DNA of 64,000 bases from Anisakis pegreffii (taxonomy: Eukaryota > Nematoda > Chromadorea > Rhabditida > Anisakidae): assembly GCA_035041965.1 (NCBI GenBank), contig JAPYMA010001582.1:124001-188000 (forward strand), read 5' to 3'. This document shows, piece by piece, positions 1-13,400 of this stretch. The notes under the pieces were generated by a model. The model was given only the letters and a program-made list of their open reading frames with translations. It had not been told where the DNA came from and ran no database searches. The stretch's first letter is position 1. Each line of letters starts with the position of its first letter. The position numbers were made by a program, and so were the translations under genes.

Positions 1-3000
1 TTCTCATCAAACAAACGAATACCAAACAAAAAACGACCAACAAAAGAAGAATCTCATGTTAGGAATCGTAAAAACACCCAATTTGTGGCATAAAAATGCA
101 TTCAGAAATGATTTATAAGAACCTAATTCGTTTTGCAAATAAATATCCCATTAAAAAAGCACTCTCTTAACGTATTGAGAAAAAGATTCCGCTTTTGAAA
201 TTTCTATCATCGCTTTTGAATTCATTGCCAAACAACTAATGTATTCTTCTCAATACAATGAAAATTGCACGAATTCTTTTCAGAAAATTACCCTCCACCT
301 CAAGAGGTTTAATAAAACAACGACGTGTTTTTCTTGTTGGAAGTGGAATTCCAAGAGAATGATCCTTCTGAAAACGTGAATACCTACAATACATCCAAAC
401 CGGAATGCTCAATTTTGATTATCAATATTTGTTGCTTGTTGTATTTATGACCGATGTGCTAACATAACAGTGATTTTCAATTCATCGAAAACTATTATTG
501 TACAAACAGCTGTGATATATCTATTGTGAATGTGTGATTCTGTTCCAGATTTTGTTTGTTTACGTGTTTCTGTTTCATATTGTTGTTGCTGCCGATTGCT
601 AATCCGTACATGTGTTCACAGAAAGAAATGTATTATAAACTTTAATTCTCATTGCCATTTCAACAGGAACTGTTTTTGTCATTAAAGGTTTTCTATGCAT
701 TTCGAGATCGCGGTTGGGAATCCTGGTTGATTCCAATGTCTTGCCGTCATCCCTCATAGATTTATGAATTATCGGATAATCAAATCGAACGCTTTGGAGA
801 CTCTTGGATGTGGTCTTCCAGAAATTTGGGATTATCAGACAGTATACGTGACAGGATGAATGATCATCGTTCACATGATTTCTCAAGCTTTCGGATGTAT
901 TCTCCGATAGATCTCTGCATTCCGGATCAATTCTTCACCGGAAGTTTCAAACGTAGACCCAGCTTTATGCATTGTATGTGTTCCAGCTTTTGTGGAGGTA
1001 TCGGATGAAAATGTGTTGAGAGTTAATGGGATTTGGCCCGCCACTGTAGCGGATTTTTTTATTTCTGATTAAAATGGACGGTGTTGATTATAATGTTAGG
1101 AAACAATCGCGATAACGATATTCAACGCAAAATAGCGATGAGACAAAAACAAACAATATTATAACGATTACAATGATACGCATGATAATAATAATCAAAG
1201 TAATACAAACAATGAAATGTACAAAAATCTTGGCAGTGAGTTTGCTGATTGAGTAGTTGAGGCATTTCAGCGAGCAGTCACTCTCATGAACACATCTCTT
1301 CGGGGATAGCCTTTTCAAGCCAGGTTTCCACACTCTAACTTCAGAGATCCATCCAATCATTCATATCCGTGAATCTGAGAGGAAACGATGTTTTGAATAG
1401 ATAAACTTTCGGATTTGCGGAGTTTTTCTTCCACGAATCCAGGCAAACTTTTTGAACTTTTTGAATGATTTCCTGGACCCATCTAACGTAAGCATTTTCA
1501 CATTCTCAAGAATACATTATGGATTCCCCTTCGCAATATTGTGTGGATAACGACTCAGTTCCCGGATCTACGGATACACTGCCGAAATCTTTCTGGATCT
1601 GCAGATAAATAGAGCTGACACGCGGATATGGCCCGCGAATCTGAATGAATGCACGCCAAAGCACCGCACGAGCTGAAAGCGCACTGGGTTTTGCCCGGTT
1701 AATACAACATGCAACAATTCGGATAGACGAGATTTCTAGTACAAGAACCAGTCAAGTATTAAAATCAATGAGAATATCTTAACAACATTAAAACACAATT
1801 ATGATCATAATACAAGTATTAATAAACAATAATAATAAATATGAATAAATGAGATTGAATAATGACAAATGTTAACTGAGTATACAGTACGTCATACTAT
1901 CGCAGGGCCGTTCATCCCTCCAGATCTCCATGTGCACACCAGCTATCAATCATTAAGGGATGCTTATAGTCTCCCAAATAATTCTCGAATTCACTCATCA
2001 TCAGTGAATTTGCTCATCTTTCATATATTTCAGCCCCGATCACCTAGATACATTCCAAAATTTTTTTGATCAAAACATTGATCATTCCTGGCATCCCTGT
2101 TTATCTCATCTACTAAGATTATCGCTAGCAGCACACAAAGATCGAATGGCGAACCCGTGTAATCGTCGGTGGATGAACGGCCAGTCAAAGTTACCATCAG
2201 TCTTTTAAAATGATTCGTCAACAGAATATCTGACTGACAAATTATCGAAGATTGACGATAATCATATTGCACAGCTGCGATCCGTTGATTCGTCGTGGAA
2301 ATACTCGATAAAGTCGATGGCATAATGTTTTTACAACAACGATAACAACAGGACGGTTATGAAATGGTAATAACCATCGCAATGATAAGAATAAACAAAC
2401 TCATTATCAACTGATTAAAACAAAACAGAATTATCCTTAGAAGGGAATCCAAAACTTTAAGGAGGAAACTTATAGGACAGTAAAAAGCAATATGTTAATA
2501 AACATAACGATAAAGAACCGGTGATTTGAAAGACTTGTGCGTTTGAACGAAAGACTTCGGCATCGAGGATATCTATTATTGTTACTGTTGTTATTCTTAC
2601 GACGGTGATCTACGATAGAGTGAATGAATATTTAGTGTTGTTGTAAGAGAAGTAGAATGATGCGATAAGATGTGAGACGTAATCTTGCTCATTACCGATT
2701 AACAAACTTAAACGATTAACTGAATTATAATGATATCCTGATAATAACCGATTATGTGATATTAATAAGTCCGGTAATGATACAAAACAGTAAGAACTTA
2801 TATACTTGAAAGAAAGGAAGATAATGGATAATGGATAATAATCGCTAGAATAACGAACGTGACTTGGTAAATAAAAGAGTTAATGAGTTGATAAATCGAA
2901 GTAGTTCAAATCAGATAAACGGTTAATATAAATTGAAAGCACTTCACGGGGATTCATTCATCTTCTGCATACAAAATACGAGATAAACGAATGAACGAAA

Positions 3001-3665
3001 TCAGTCTCGAATAGCACTCACACATACAAACGACCATATGAGACAAAACAACTGAAGTTTACCCAAAATAGACAGGGAGGAAGGAATCTAAAAGAAGCAG
3101 CTGAGAGTTTGGTGGAGCCGTCTTCACTTAAGAAGGAAGATCCAATCCAAACAAGATCAGTTTATGAAAAACAGACACACCAGAACACTAGAATCATACT
3201 CAGCAGCTCAGCTTAGTTCGATATCGCTACACATAAACCATATGAACTATGAAAATTGACGATTAGAATAAGACGATTATTTAATAGCAAGTTTAAAAAA
3301 ATGGGGAAAATTATGAATTTCAAGTTGTTTGTTGAAATCATATGTTAGTTCAAATTTCGAGTCGTTTCTTTTCAAGTTGTGGAAATTTTGTTTTGAAAAT
3401 ATTTCAAGTTGTTGAAATCAAATTTCGAGTTGTTTGTGCTTTTAGAAAGGCAATAAGATTAACAGGAACGACAATAAAACGAAGCATAATAGGCAGCGAA
3501 CGGAAACATTAACGGAAACGATTGTCATTAGAATAATAACGAGAAGAATATCACCACACTGGTGAATGAAAGCACGGTAGTTTTGAAAGAAGTATAATTG
3601 TGTATGCTGGAAATAGTTGTGGTCGAGCAGGATGTTGCCGGTATGACATTTGCCAATTGTGAATG
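1..3665. other. gene-poor stretch, no gene recognised
   Basis: No open frame here has convincing length, composition and splice signals together. The longest frames are under 100 codons and look like chance frames in AT-rich DNA. At about 3310-3440 there is a degenerate low-complexity patch in which TTTCRAGTTGTT-like words recur. The rest looks like ordinary intergenic or long-intron sequence. Confidence 0.6.
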
Positions 3666-3847
3666 TTACTGTTTTACGGCACGTACAATACGGTAGGTAC
3701 AGTTAATGTCATGTTGGCCACACTCAACATCTGCATGCAAGTCCAACTGACCAAGCGATACCCCACATTTTGGTAACCCAACTGATGACGTTTGAAGGAA
3801 TTCAAACTTCGAACTTCGATCTTCAAGCTCTATTCGGTCTGAAGCAT
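3666..3847 (-). CDS. possible terminal exon of an unknown Cys-containing protein
   Basis: Read on the minus strand, a good acceptor (TTATTGCAG) is followed by a 59-codon open frame ending in TAA at 3668-3666. The frame needs one base from an upstream exon that I could not identify. The peptide has three cysteines and ends with the pattern C-x6-C-T-Y-R-I-V-R followed by five residues. A frame at 62.7 kb on the same strand carries C-x6-C-T-Y-Q-I-V-R, and the differences within the shared CTY-IVR codons are at third positions. This hints at a shared protein module, but the match is short. The family is not recognised, and a chance frame remains possible. Confidence 0.25.
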
Positions 3848-3887
3848 CTGCAATAAGATGAATACTACCTTCATCTAAACGAATCAT

Positions 3888-6800
3888 AGTAACAAATCTC
3901 GACGAATACTTGATATCGTCCCAAATTCTCTCTTAAACGATGGAACTTTTCATTCGAAAGCATAAATTCAGGAATTTCATTCGATGAAAGATTCAGACAA
4001 ATCGATGAGGAAATGTTAAAAATTGAAAGAAATTGACATACATCTGAACCGAATGAAACGAACATTCTGTGTAACAATGATGATCAGTGAGCAATGATCA
4101 TAAAAGCTATCACTTAACAGTGATCCGCCGCACAATTAAAATGGTGTGAATGAATTTTATTAATATCAGCAGTCGTTTTGCAAATTTTCATCAGTCTTTC
4201 AACGAATAAAATGCGAATAATTGTGAATCAATTATTGAAATGAGTTTCATAGTCGAAGGCAATTATGGGCACTTTGTTGTTTGCAGAAGGTAGATAAGCG
4301 AAGGTACAATATTGTTAACTGAGAGCTGAAAAGTGATTCAGAGACGATTGAAAAGGCGGCCGGTCTTCTTTGGAGCTTTTTGTTTTGGTTGTTGCGGACG
4401 GACGAAGCGTGGCAGGTTTCCCGGCATTTCCCGGGCGGGGCACGGCAAGCCCCGTTTGGGGCCCTACCAACCGCTCGTAGGATTGAACTGTTTCCCTGCA
4501 ATAAGAAGACATCAATAATATGAAGGCGATAAAAAATCGAATTCGTTACACAATGGCTAATGCGCTAACGTTATTGAAACGCCATGGAAAATTGTACAAA
4601 ACACGAAAAATATCCTCATACGACACCAAATTCTCATCATTGAGTATCAATTAAAGAAAACAAAAATGACACGGTGAAATGAGAAACTTCAATTGATATA
4701 ATTAATTTAAAATTGATCTGAATAATTAATTCACATAATATAATTAATTAATTCAAATTGATATAATTCAATTGATATAATTCAAAAATGACAACTAATG
4801 ACAATTGATATAACAATTCCACTCATTTTCCTATAACCAATTACTTTTACAAAGCATTGATATTGTAACAGACTGTACACGGACCGGACCGTACGCTTAC
4901 AAATTTGACTGCTTTAAGAGGTGAAATGACTGATGAAACGATGAGACCGTTTGCATATGGTCTAATTGGTTATTGAAAATATGTCATAACTGCTAATATA
5001 TCACATCGATCATCGTATCCGAATGAGTCATCTGATGCCACACCGACGAACCATCAGGAACGCGATGAATAGGGAACAATCGTGAGAATTTGACTCATTC
5101 TCATTGCCAGCAACTGAAAAAGCCGGAAACGAAAAACGAGCCAGACGAACACTATTAGATCATACTTCAGACTGAAACACCAAATGGCTCACGATGATTC
5201 ATGATCGATGACTCAAGCGATCAACTGAATCAACAAAATGAATCATTCAATCATCAGATAGTTAAGCTGACCAGAGTTTAGCTACTAGACACATAGTTCT
5301 GATGAAAAAGAATAATAAAATTACAAACATTCTATGTTTCGAATGCTGAATGACAAACACTAATTCGAGGTAATGAGGCAATAAATCTGATGGATACGAC
5401 GAGTTCACGAAGATGTAAACGAACAAATTTAAAAATGCCTTATCATAACATCGCCAACGATCAACAGCCACACTCAATAACCTCATAAACTCGATCGTAT
5501 CGTATGTGAGGATATTTCACAAAACTACGAAGCATTGTGTGAAAGAATACTATCAAAAGCTATCAAAAGAGTTGATAGCATGTAATAAACATCAACCAGT
5601 AAGATGAACAAGCTCTGAGATAAATATACGCATGCCAAGGCACTGAACATTGGATTCCAAAAATAACATCCATCGTATTGCATTACCTCATCATCAGCCT
5701 ACTACATCAACTACAGCTGCATTCACTCATCGACGACGAATAAACAACGAATTAAAGATGCATCCTTCAATGAAATGCGGATGAGAAATGCATTAGGCGG
5801 GCGGATGTTGCTTTAAGCCAGCCAGCTGCTAGAGCTATACGAAGACCTTAAGGCTGACACTAGTGCCGCCAGTTTGCGGAGGATACGATTCTCAATCCAG
5901 CGATAAAGGCAGGTTTCCAGCAGGAAAGCGATGAGAATAAGACCCTTGAATAAGTGAGAAATTTTTTGGAGGATCAGGATTTGTAGTGATAAATGAGGAT
6001 ATAAGATTTTTTGATTAGGAAGAAGTTTATCTGGATTGCTAGTTGTAAGATTTTTGGAGCAAAGAAGCTACTCATTACTGTTGATAGCGAGGGCTAAAAT
6101 AACGCTTTACCGGAAGTTTTTCAACTCCACATGGATCGCTTTTACTCAATTGTTTTTAATGGAGTAAACTCTCGTAAAATCCAAAAAATAGACCCAATGA
6201 GCACATTTCACTGGCCATTCTCATGAAGAATCGAGAGTAAAGCTGGCACTAGTCATCACTTAACTTTACATATAGATAAGTATAAGTGTAAACAGTGAAA
6301 AACCAAACAAGTAAACACCCACCATCTAATGTAAATAACAACAATAACAACAATCGTTGTGGATGTGAAAAATTTGCAGCCGAAAGGCGGCCAGCTGTAG
6401 TTATTATTTCAGTTATCCAATATCCTACGAGTATACACATATACTATGGGGTGTGGCCGAGAGCGTTGTGACCAAACGGCTGTCCGTCCGTCCGGTTGGA
6501 TAATTCGTTGGGGCAGCGAAAATCGATTCCATCCTTATTCTCAAATACAAATACACATCGTTCATCTTCATCATCTTCACATCCTTGCTTCGTCTCTCGT
6601 GAATTCAGTCAAATTCTCAGCTGCTACTCGAATTTGCCTTCCTCTCATCCATCCATCATCCAACAGCGCTGCTTCATCGTTTCATCCATCGCTCTCAATT
6701 CCATCCACTGACCACCACTATTCTATGCAGTGGCTACTCAATGTCCATTTGAATGGTCAGTCATTAATGCGTAATAAGTGTCCATCCATACATTTCAGTA

Positions 6801-7742
6801 TCTCTCTGAGTCTCTAGATCTATACATATGCAGCAGCAGATCTATATATTCAATTTATGCATTCATTCATCAGTTCTATTCTTCCTTCTCTTATCTGGAG
6901 TTGAATTCAACTTACAAAAATTAATCGTTTAATCTTTTATCTCCGTACGTCGTCGTTGCCAAGGAATTTCGACGACGAAACTCCTTCTCGCAGAATCTAG
7001 CAATAGCACAACTACGCTAAGAGTAGTAACAATATGAACAGATGTACCCCTCCCCTATCCAATTGCAAGATCATTTGTTCATTTATAAGCAGTACTCTTT
7101 CTCAGCTATTCATAACCCCACACAAATATCTTCCAGTGTCAAATATCCTTCTTCTACTGAACGATTCTGCATAATGTCTATCGAGTCACTCTCTCCGGTT
7201 AGTTGGATCTGCATCATCCAATTCATTCCAAAGGCACATGTTTTTATTTGGAAAACCAAACACCGTATACTTGGGGAACAACCAATCACGTGATGTACAA
7301 TCCTAAGTACAAGCAAAACAACATAAAGAGATGAGTGACCATTATGATTGCATGGCGCTATGCTTAGTGCCTAATGTTCAGCGATGAAACTAACCATTAG
7401 GGTTGTTCAATTGGTCAAATACTTAATTCATCGGTGAATTGAGTGATCATTCCATAGGATAGTGATTACTCTATCAAGCAAAGAAAACGTTGAATACAAT
7501 GAACTGCTACCTTAGTAGGAAACTATCAAAATAAATGCATGTGCAAGCCGCTGACCATTGGAACTCAGAAATAGACGTTGAAGGTGTTCACATTGAAGAA
7601 TAAATGCCATCATGGTAGCATGAAGGCACTGAACACGTTACATAAACAATACTCAAGGATATGATGCTTGGATGATTGGAACGAAGTGCGAGTAAATTCA
7701 TTTATTAGGCAATAATTATTGAGAATTTATGATTTTGATAAA
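3888..7742. other. no gene recognised; one GC-rich palindromic island
   Basis: Mostly AT-rich sequence without convincing exons. At about 4680-4810 an AATTGATATAATT-like word recurs in a very AT-rich patch. At about 4383-4500 there is an abrupt GC-rich island full of short inverted repeats (CCCGGG words, and CGGGGC pairing with GCCCCG), unlike its surroundings. It could be a fragment of a small transposable element. Frames of 60-120 codons at 6.4-6.8 kb are Ser/His/Pro-rich and look like low-complexity pyrimidine-rich DNA rather than genes. Confidence 0.5.
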
Positions 7743-10425
7743 TTATTTACTCCATATATGAATTGCGTGAAGCGATCCGAATTTATGACTGGCGACTTTT
7801 CTTTGTATCGCATTTGAAGGAAAGGAAACCAAAGCAGTGTGAAGCGAATTGAAGGGTTCATAACAATAAGACGGCAATCGCAATCTTCTCGAATGAGAGT
7901 AAACGATAAGGAACGTGTTGAGAAAGGGTGGCACTTTACAGTGAATACCTTCTTGGAACGTCCTAAAGCTTGTTGAACTAACGCATTGCTGAGCTGCCGG
8001 TTGGAATGCTTCAAATACTTCAAAGACGAAATTCAATGCGAACCAATACTGGTGAAGAAAAGGCTAGAGTAGCTAGTAGTAAAGTAGTAATAGTAAGCAA
8101 TAAGGGCAGTGGTACTTAGAAAAAGTACTCGTAAATTCAAATGAGCATGACAGTAGTAAATTGAAGAGCTTGCTGATGACTAGACGGCTAATTGTGTATG
8201 GCTGGCTGGGCGGCGGATGTACTCCCTACTATCATCAAATGGAGGAAAAGGGCATTTCGAACGAACGTTCAGTGATTACTCAGAGTGCTGAAATCTGCTT
8301 AAAGCATCAAAAAACATTAAAAACTCAAAAACAACGGCTCCGCGAACGAATAGGAATGCACATGCACACTACAATTGTAACGACTGACTGCAATTGCATT
8401 CTTTCAGCAATCATTAGGGTGCAAATGATAACGGAAAACAGCGTGAGGAGATTGTTGATAAAATTTCAGTCATTAAACTAACGATGATGATCGTTATCAA
8501 TGATCGATAAGCGATGAATTCTCATCAGCTTCTCATGATTTGATTACAGAATGTGTATGATGATCAAAATCGATCAAACGAACAATCGCCACAACAATCG
8601 AACCACGCAATCAGTTCATTTATCATTCAGCCATCATTATCTTCGTATCTTCACATATACACCCACCTCATGCAAATTTCTGTCGTTTGCTTCAAAATCA
8701 CTCAATCAATAGCCGTATTTCTGGTTTGCAGCATAAGGAGAGTATTCTGATTGATACTACAACATTTCAATACAGTACAATACCATTAGATTGATTTATT
8801 GTGAATGACATTTGTTACACGTTACCGTTGTTCCATTTCCAATCGTGAATCAAGTGAACCGAAGTTTTGACTGATGCAAAGAAAATTTACATCAAAGATT
8901 ACACAAAACATCCCATTACAGTTATGCATCTTCACGGCCTGCATCAATGTGAACTGCAGTTCACATAATTCGTCCCACCAAACGTCTGATGTGCTTGAAG
9001 TGGAATTTAATTTTATGTATGGTTCATTTTTTGGACTGAAGGGTTCAGGATAGGTGAGAAATGTTGAAGAAAAGAGTAGGAAGTAGTTACCGAAACAAGT
9101 GCCTCCTCTCTCTTGAAGGAATTCATTTTGAACATTTTGACTCGGTTTCAATTGAATTCATTTTATGTGCGCATAAGATGCGTTCGTTCGCACTGAGTAG
9201 CAAAATGAAATTGTCTCGACGGCTGTCGATTCGAAAAAACTCATTATTCAGATGGCAGTTCCTTGTGTTGAACAAGCTCAGACATGTGTGATGCATCCCT
9301 CTGAAAAGGCTAGAGTGGCCAAGAACAATATTAAGAGATCACAGTTCTTCTGTCAGCCTTATAGAATTACTTTTTGTTCTGACGCACTCATTTCGATCTT
9401 TTCTTCCAATCACCTCAATAGCCGCGGAAACTCGCCGTTCCTGGCACCTTAATATTAAATACGAAAAATTGAGAACTACACACATCCAGGAGGAGTCTAG
9501 CCCCTTGAGAATGGATAACTGTACTGGATTGTCAGATTGCTATATCAGATAAGCAGAAAGACAATGAATGTAGCGATGATAGGAGCGCAGTTAGCAAGGC
9601 ACTCGAAAGAAATTGTGCTTGAATGGAACAAAAACCGGTAACATTATAGTCATAGAAACTGACGATGAGCAGAACACATTAGAGAAGAGTGGATACAATT
9701 AGGGATGAAGCTAAAGCTAACGGAATGAATTATTTGATGTGAGTGAGTGAGTGTTCAATGGTTTGTTGTCTTCTTTACCAACTTAAAAAGTTTTCTCGTA
9801 AACTCAGTTATGCATGTGTTCATTGCACATGATTACAACACACTGTTTGCTATTATCAGACATATGCAAAAAAGGGAAATTTAGAAAGAAGACGAGAATC
9901 TCACAACGATCTTCACGATAATCACATTCAGTAATAATAACAATACGTGTAGGAGCACAAGTAATAGTAATAGTAATAGTAATAGTAATAGTAATAGCAA
10001 TAATGATAATACAAAGGAAGATAGAGCAATAAACTTCAAAATAAACAATTGTGCGCTAAATCAACAAAACAACTGACTTGAGAGAATAATTCGTCGTTGT
10101 CAACTTAGACTGAAATAACAATGCACTAATACTCTATAGAACAAGTTATTCTACTGAGCAATATTTGCCTACCGTAAACACGCACTGAATCGCAAGATGT
10201 GTAGCAGTCATTAGAAGAGGTATGATGAGGTAATGCTTACCAAAATGAATTGGGCACTTCATCGTATTCGATGAACTTCATTGTTTCTGATTCCTCAGGA
10301 AGAGGATGATCAATTGAGAATGGGCATTTGGGGCAAATTTCAAAAACAAATCGAATTCTGGACCGATCATTTGCAGAGATAACATTGTCTATGAGGCTCT
10401 TCCAAATGAAATCCGCAATCCGCAT
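7743..10425 (-). CDS. hypothetical protein, three-exon model (207 aa)
   Basis: The model joins exons 10425-10241, 9035-8903 and 8048-7743 on the minus strand. The ATG at 10425 (MRIADFIWK) is preceded in frame by TAA, TAG and TGA, which supports this start. Exon 1 ends TTTTG|GTAAGC. Exon 2 begins after CCCTTCAG, and the split codon gives Cys. Exon 2 ends at TGT|GTAATC, and exon 3 begins after TTCTTCACCAG in the same phase and stays open for 101 codons to TAA. Exon 1 contains C-P-K-C-P, exon 2 contains V-W-W-D-E-L-C, and further cysteines follow. I see no clear signal peptide or membrane segment and recognise no family. The three phase-consistent junctions are the main support. Exon 2 could instead run on to a stop at 8822. 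Confidence 0.35.
9961..9997. repeat. hexanucleotide microsatellite (GTAATA)n
   Basis: About six tandem copies of GTAATA, inside the first intron of the hypothetical gene at 7.7-10.4 kb. An ordinary simple repeat. Confidence 0.9.
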
Positions 10426-13400
10426 GATTCTTCACTATTATATCAAGAAATCATCCCATCAATGAGTGAATTCGTTGTGCAATAGAACAAGTTGCATCTG
10501 AATGCAGAAACGAACAGAGAATGAAACAAAAATTGCTGAAACTTGTTCATAGTATCCAAACAACGGCAGGCACATCATCGTTTTTCTCATTGGACAGATA
10601 TCGCAGCATGATACTCACTCAAAACCGGACACCGTCGGAGAACGACTGCTTACTCGCAATGAAAAGCAACAAAACAACAACAACAATAACAATAACAACA
10701 ACACCCACTTAAGTTCCGCCTCAGCAAACTGCCATCGTACCAACAATTCAAAATCTGAACACCTGACTCTGTCGACAAACGCAGAAAATGCTTCTTAAAA
10801 ACTACGAGTTGTTGATTCTTTTCGAATTACTCAAATTGTAAGTTTTAGCAGGATAGAAAATCCTCTGAGCCGAGATATACGAATGCATTAAACACGCACG
10901 AATGTTGCATGTGAAAAGAGCAATGGGTTATGATCGTGAGGTGGATCATAAACTGACGTCAAACTATTAGAGTTCCAGGCGATTTTCACATCCAATCTTA
11001 CGACGAAAAAATTTCCACATTGCAAGCAGCAATAAGCTATTGCACAGAATTTTGCAAATTTCTAGGCAACGGAAAACAAAGAAGAATTAAATTCTGGGCT
11101 TATTTCACTAGTGATATGTTTCAATCGGTCGAATTTTCTCGCAAGAACAATGAAGCTTTTAGGCCTTGACTGTCTCATCGGCAGATAACTGACGAGAAAC
11201 TGAATGAAGCATTTTGAGCAATCTAACGAAAAGTACAGTTGGACTATGGATGTTCTTTGGATTTATGAGTACAAGACGACGATTCCATGAATCACGGAAC
11301 GTGCAGACATGTGCTCAATTATATCCTCGACATACCCATCATCAATTGCTTGATTGCTGTTAGTTTAAAGCCTAGACAGACAAAAAAATTAAACGACTTT
11401 TTCCACTCAAATAAACTCACTGATTTTTTCGATGAGTTTAATGGCGAAAAATGAATGGCTGGAAGCAGTCTCAAATGACAAAAACAGCAACTATCGCTCA
11501 ATTAGACATTTATTTAAGCCTAAGTTTTGAAATCTTTCTACTCAGAATTGATTGAAGACAATGAATACATTCCATATCTCTTCACACTAATTCCTTAGAT
11601 TACTCATAGTTCATTTCGAGTGATAAATGATGCAGTATAATGGCAAACTAATGAGTGCGAGTATAGAGCATTATCACTATCATTCTCTGCTCTATTACTG
11701 AAATATTTATGAGCGAAAGGATTCAACTGACCAAACGCATTACTCAGTTGAACACTCAATAGGCAGTTAATTATCTGCCTTCATTAGTTAGCTGTCTCTA
11801 TCAGTAGCTTCTCATCAACCATCGAAAAACTTTTCACAATTAATGGAACTTTATGAATCGTCAACTTGGCCAACTTTATGAATCGAAATTTCAATCAATG
11901 GTCGTTTAGATCATAATATAGCTAAATATTAGTGCGCAGATCAAGTAACAGGAGACATTTAACCATAGAATTGATGCAACGAATGATAACCTTATCAAAA
12001 TTTTAACTGAAATCATAGATGGACAGTTTCAATGTCATCGCTGTTGTGTCCTTGAATGAAATTGAACACTGTTTAAAGGAGCGTTTAAAGCATGACCCTG
12101 GCTTCTGCTTCGAATTTAGTTTGGCTTGGGTTTTTGTGTGTGTGTTTGTGCAAGTGGCAATTCGTAATGCTTGGAAGGGGTGTGATGATAAATTGCGTAA
12201 TGAGACGTGAAAGCCACTGAAATAAGCGGCACTGAAAATTGACAAATGCAGACTGGAAAGATTGATAACAAGTTGTGTGCATGATAAATGGCTGCTGACT
12301 CTCTGCTATAAGACAAAACCATGAAAATGGCCTTCTGATAGAAATGGATACAGCCAAACGATATCCTCCTATAGGATAGCATCTCTGTACTGCTCACATA
12401 GAGTGTCAATCGTTCGTACAAATGAAACAATGACCGACGAATCAAGGAAACCAACCTTGAAGAACATTGAAATGTAAACTGAACCGTTCAAGTTAAAATA
12501 CTCATTGTAAAAGAGAAGAATTCAGGGACACGGAAGACAATTCAGGGACAATTCAGAGAAGACATCAGCACAATATGGAACAAGCAAAGAACAGTAGGTG
12601 ATTGATGAAAAATAAGGCTTTCGTAAATGTATCATATCAATATGGGCGATATTTGTGATATTGGTGATAACCAAGAGGTATGGACTCCAAATGAGTTGTA
12701 AGTGCTGATTAAATAAATTTATATATGACCACCGATGACTAAATAACCATACATACGTTTACATGTCAGTCCTTCTTCGCACTCGTGACAGTCAGTCAGT
12801 CAGTCAGTCATTCGGTCAATACGAAACGAACGAAATGACCATCAAAAACAGAATTATCCTTATTATTACTGTTGTTAATTGCCGTCATCACTTCGCTGTC
12901 ACCACCAGCAGCACATCTCGTGCTTCCATTGCGAACAGACACGACGAGACACCACCAACAACACGGCATCACATTTGTACCGTTTTGCGTCACCCTCAAA
13001 AACCCCCCTAATCAATCCGACGTGTTCGTGCCGTCGTCGTCATCTCAGCCGTACGTGTATGTACCTTTTATGAGCCACTCGCCAGTCGGTACCTTCCCAC
13101 CAGCCGTCTGAGTACGTTCTTTTTTGATGGCTGGCACCAAACCAATAATAAACTGACGAACACACGATATTTGTGTATTCATTACGCACACACACACACC
13201 CACAACTGCCCCTCAATCCAATCATATTTAGATTTAGAGCAAGCAAAGCATTTTAAAAGATAACTAGACCAAGTGACCGACAAAAAATACACATTCAATT
13301 CAAAAGACTGTCGTCTGTTCCCATTTTCCTGCTGGCATAACTAACTCGTCAATTTTTCTACCGAATCGGCAGTTGACGAACTTGACCTTTGGTTGTGGTT

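Noticed and set aside
6446..6817. 123-codon plus-strand frame starting MGCGRERCDQ
   Set aside because: Mostly His/Ser/Pro low complexity from TC- and CA-rich DNA, overlapped by another frame of the same kind. No domain or splice support.
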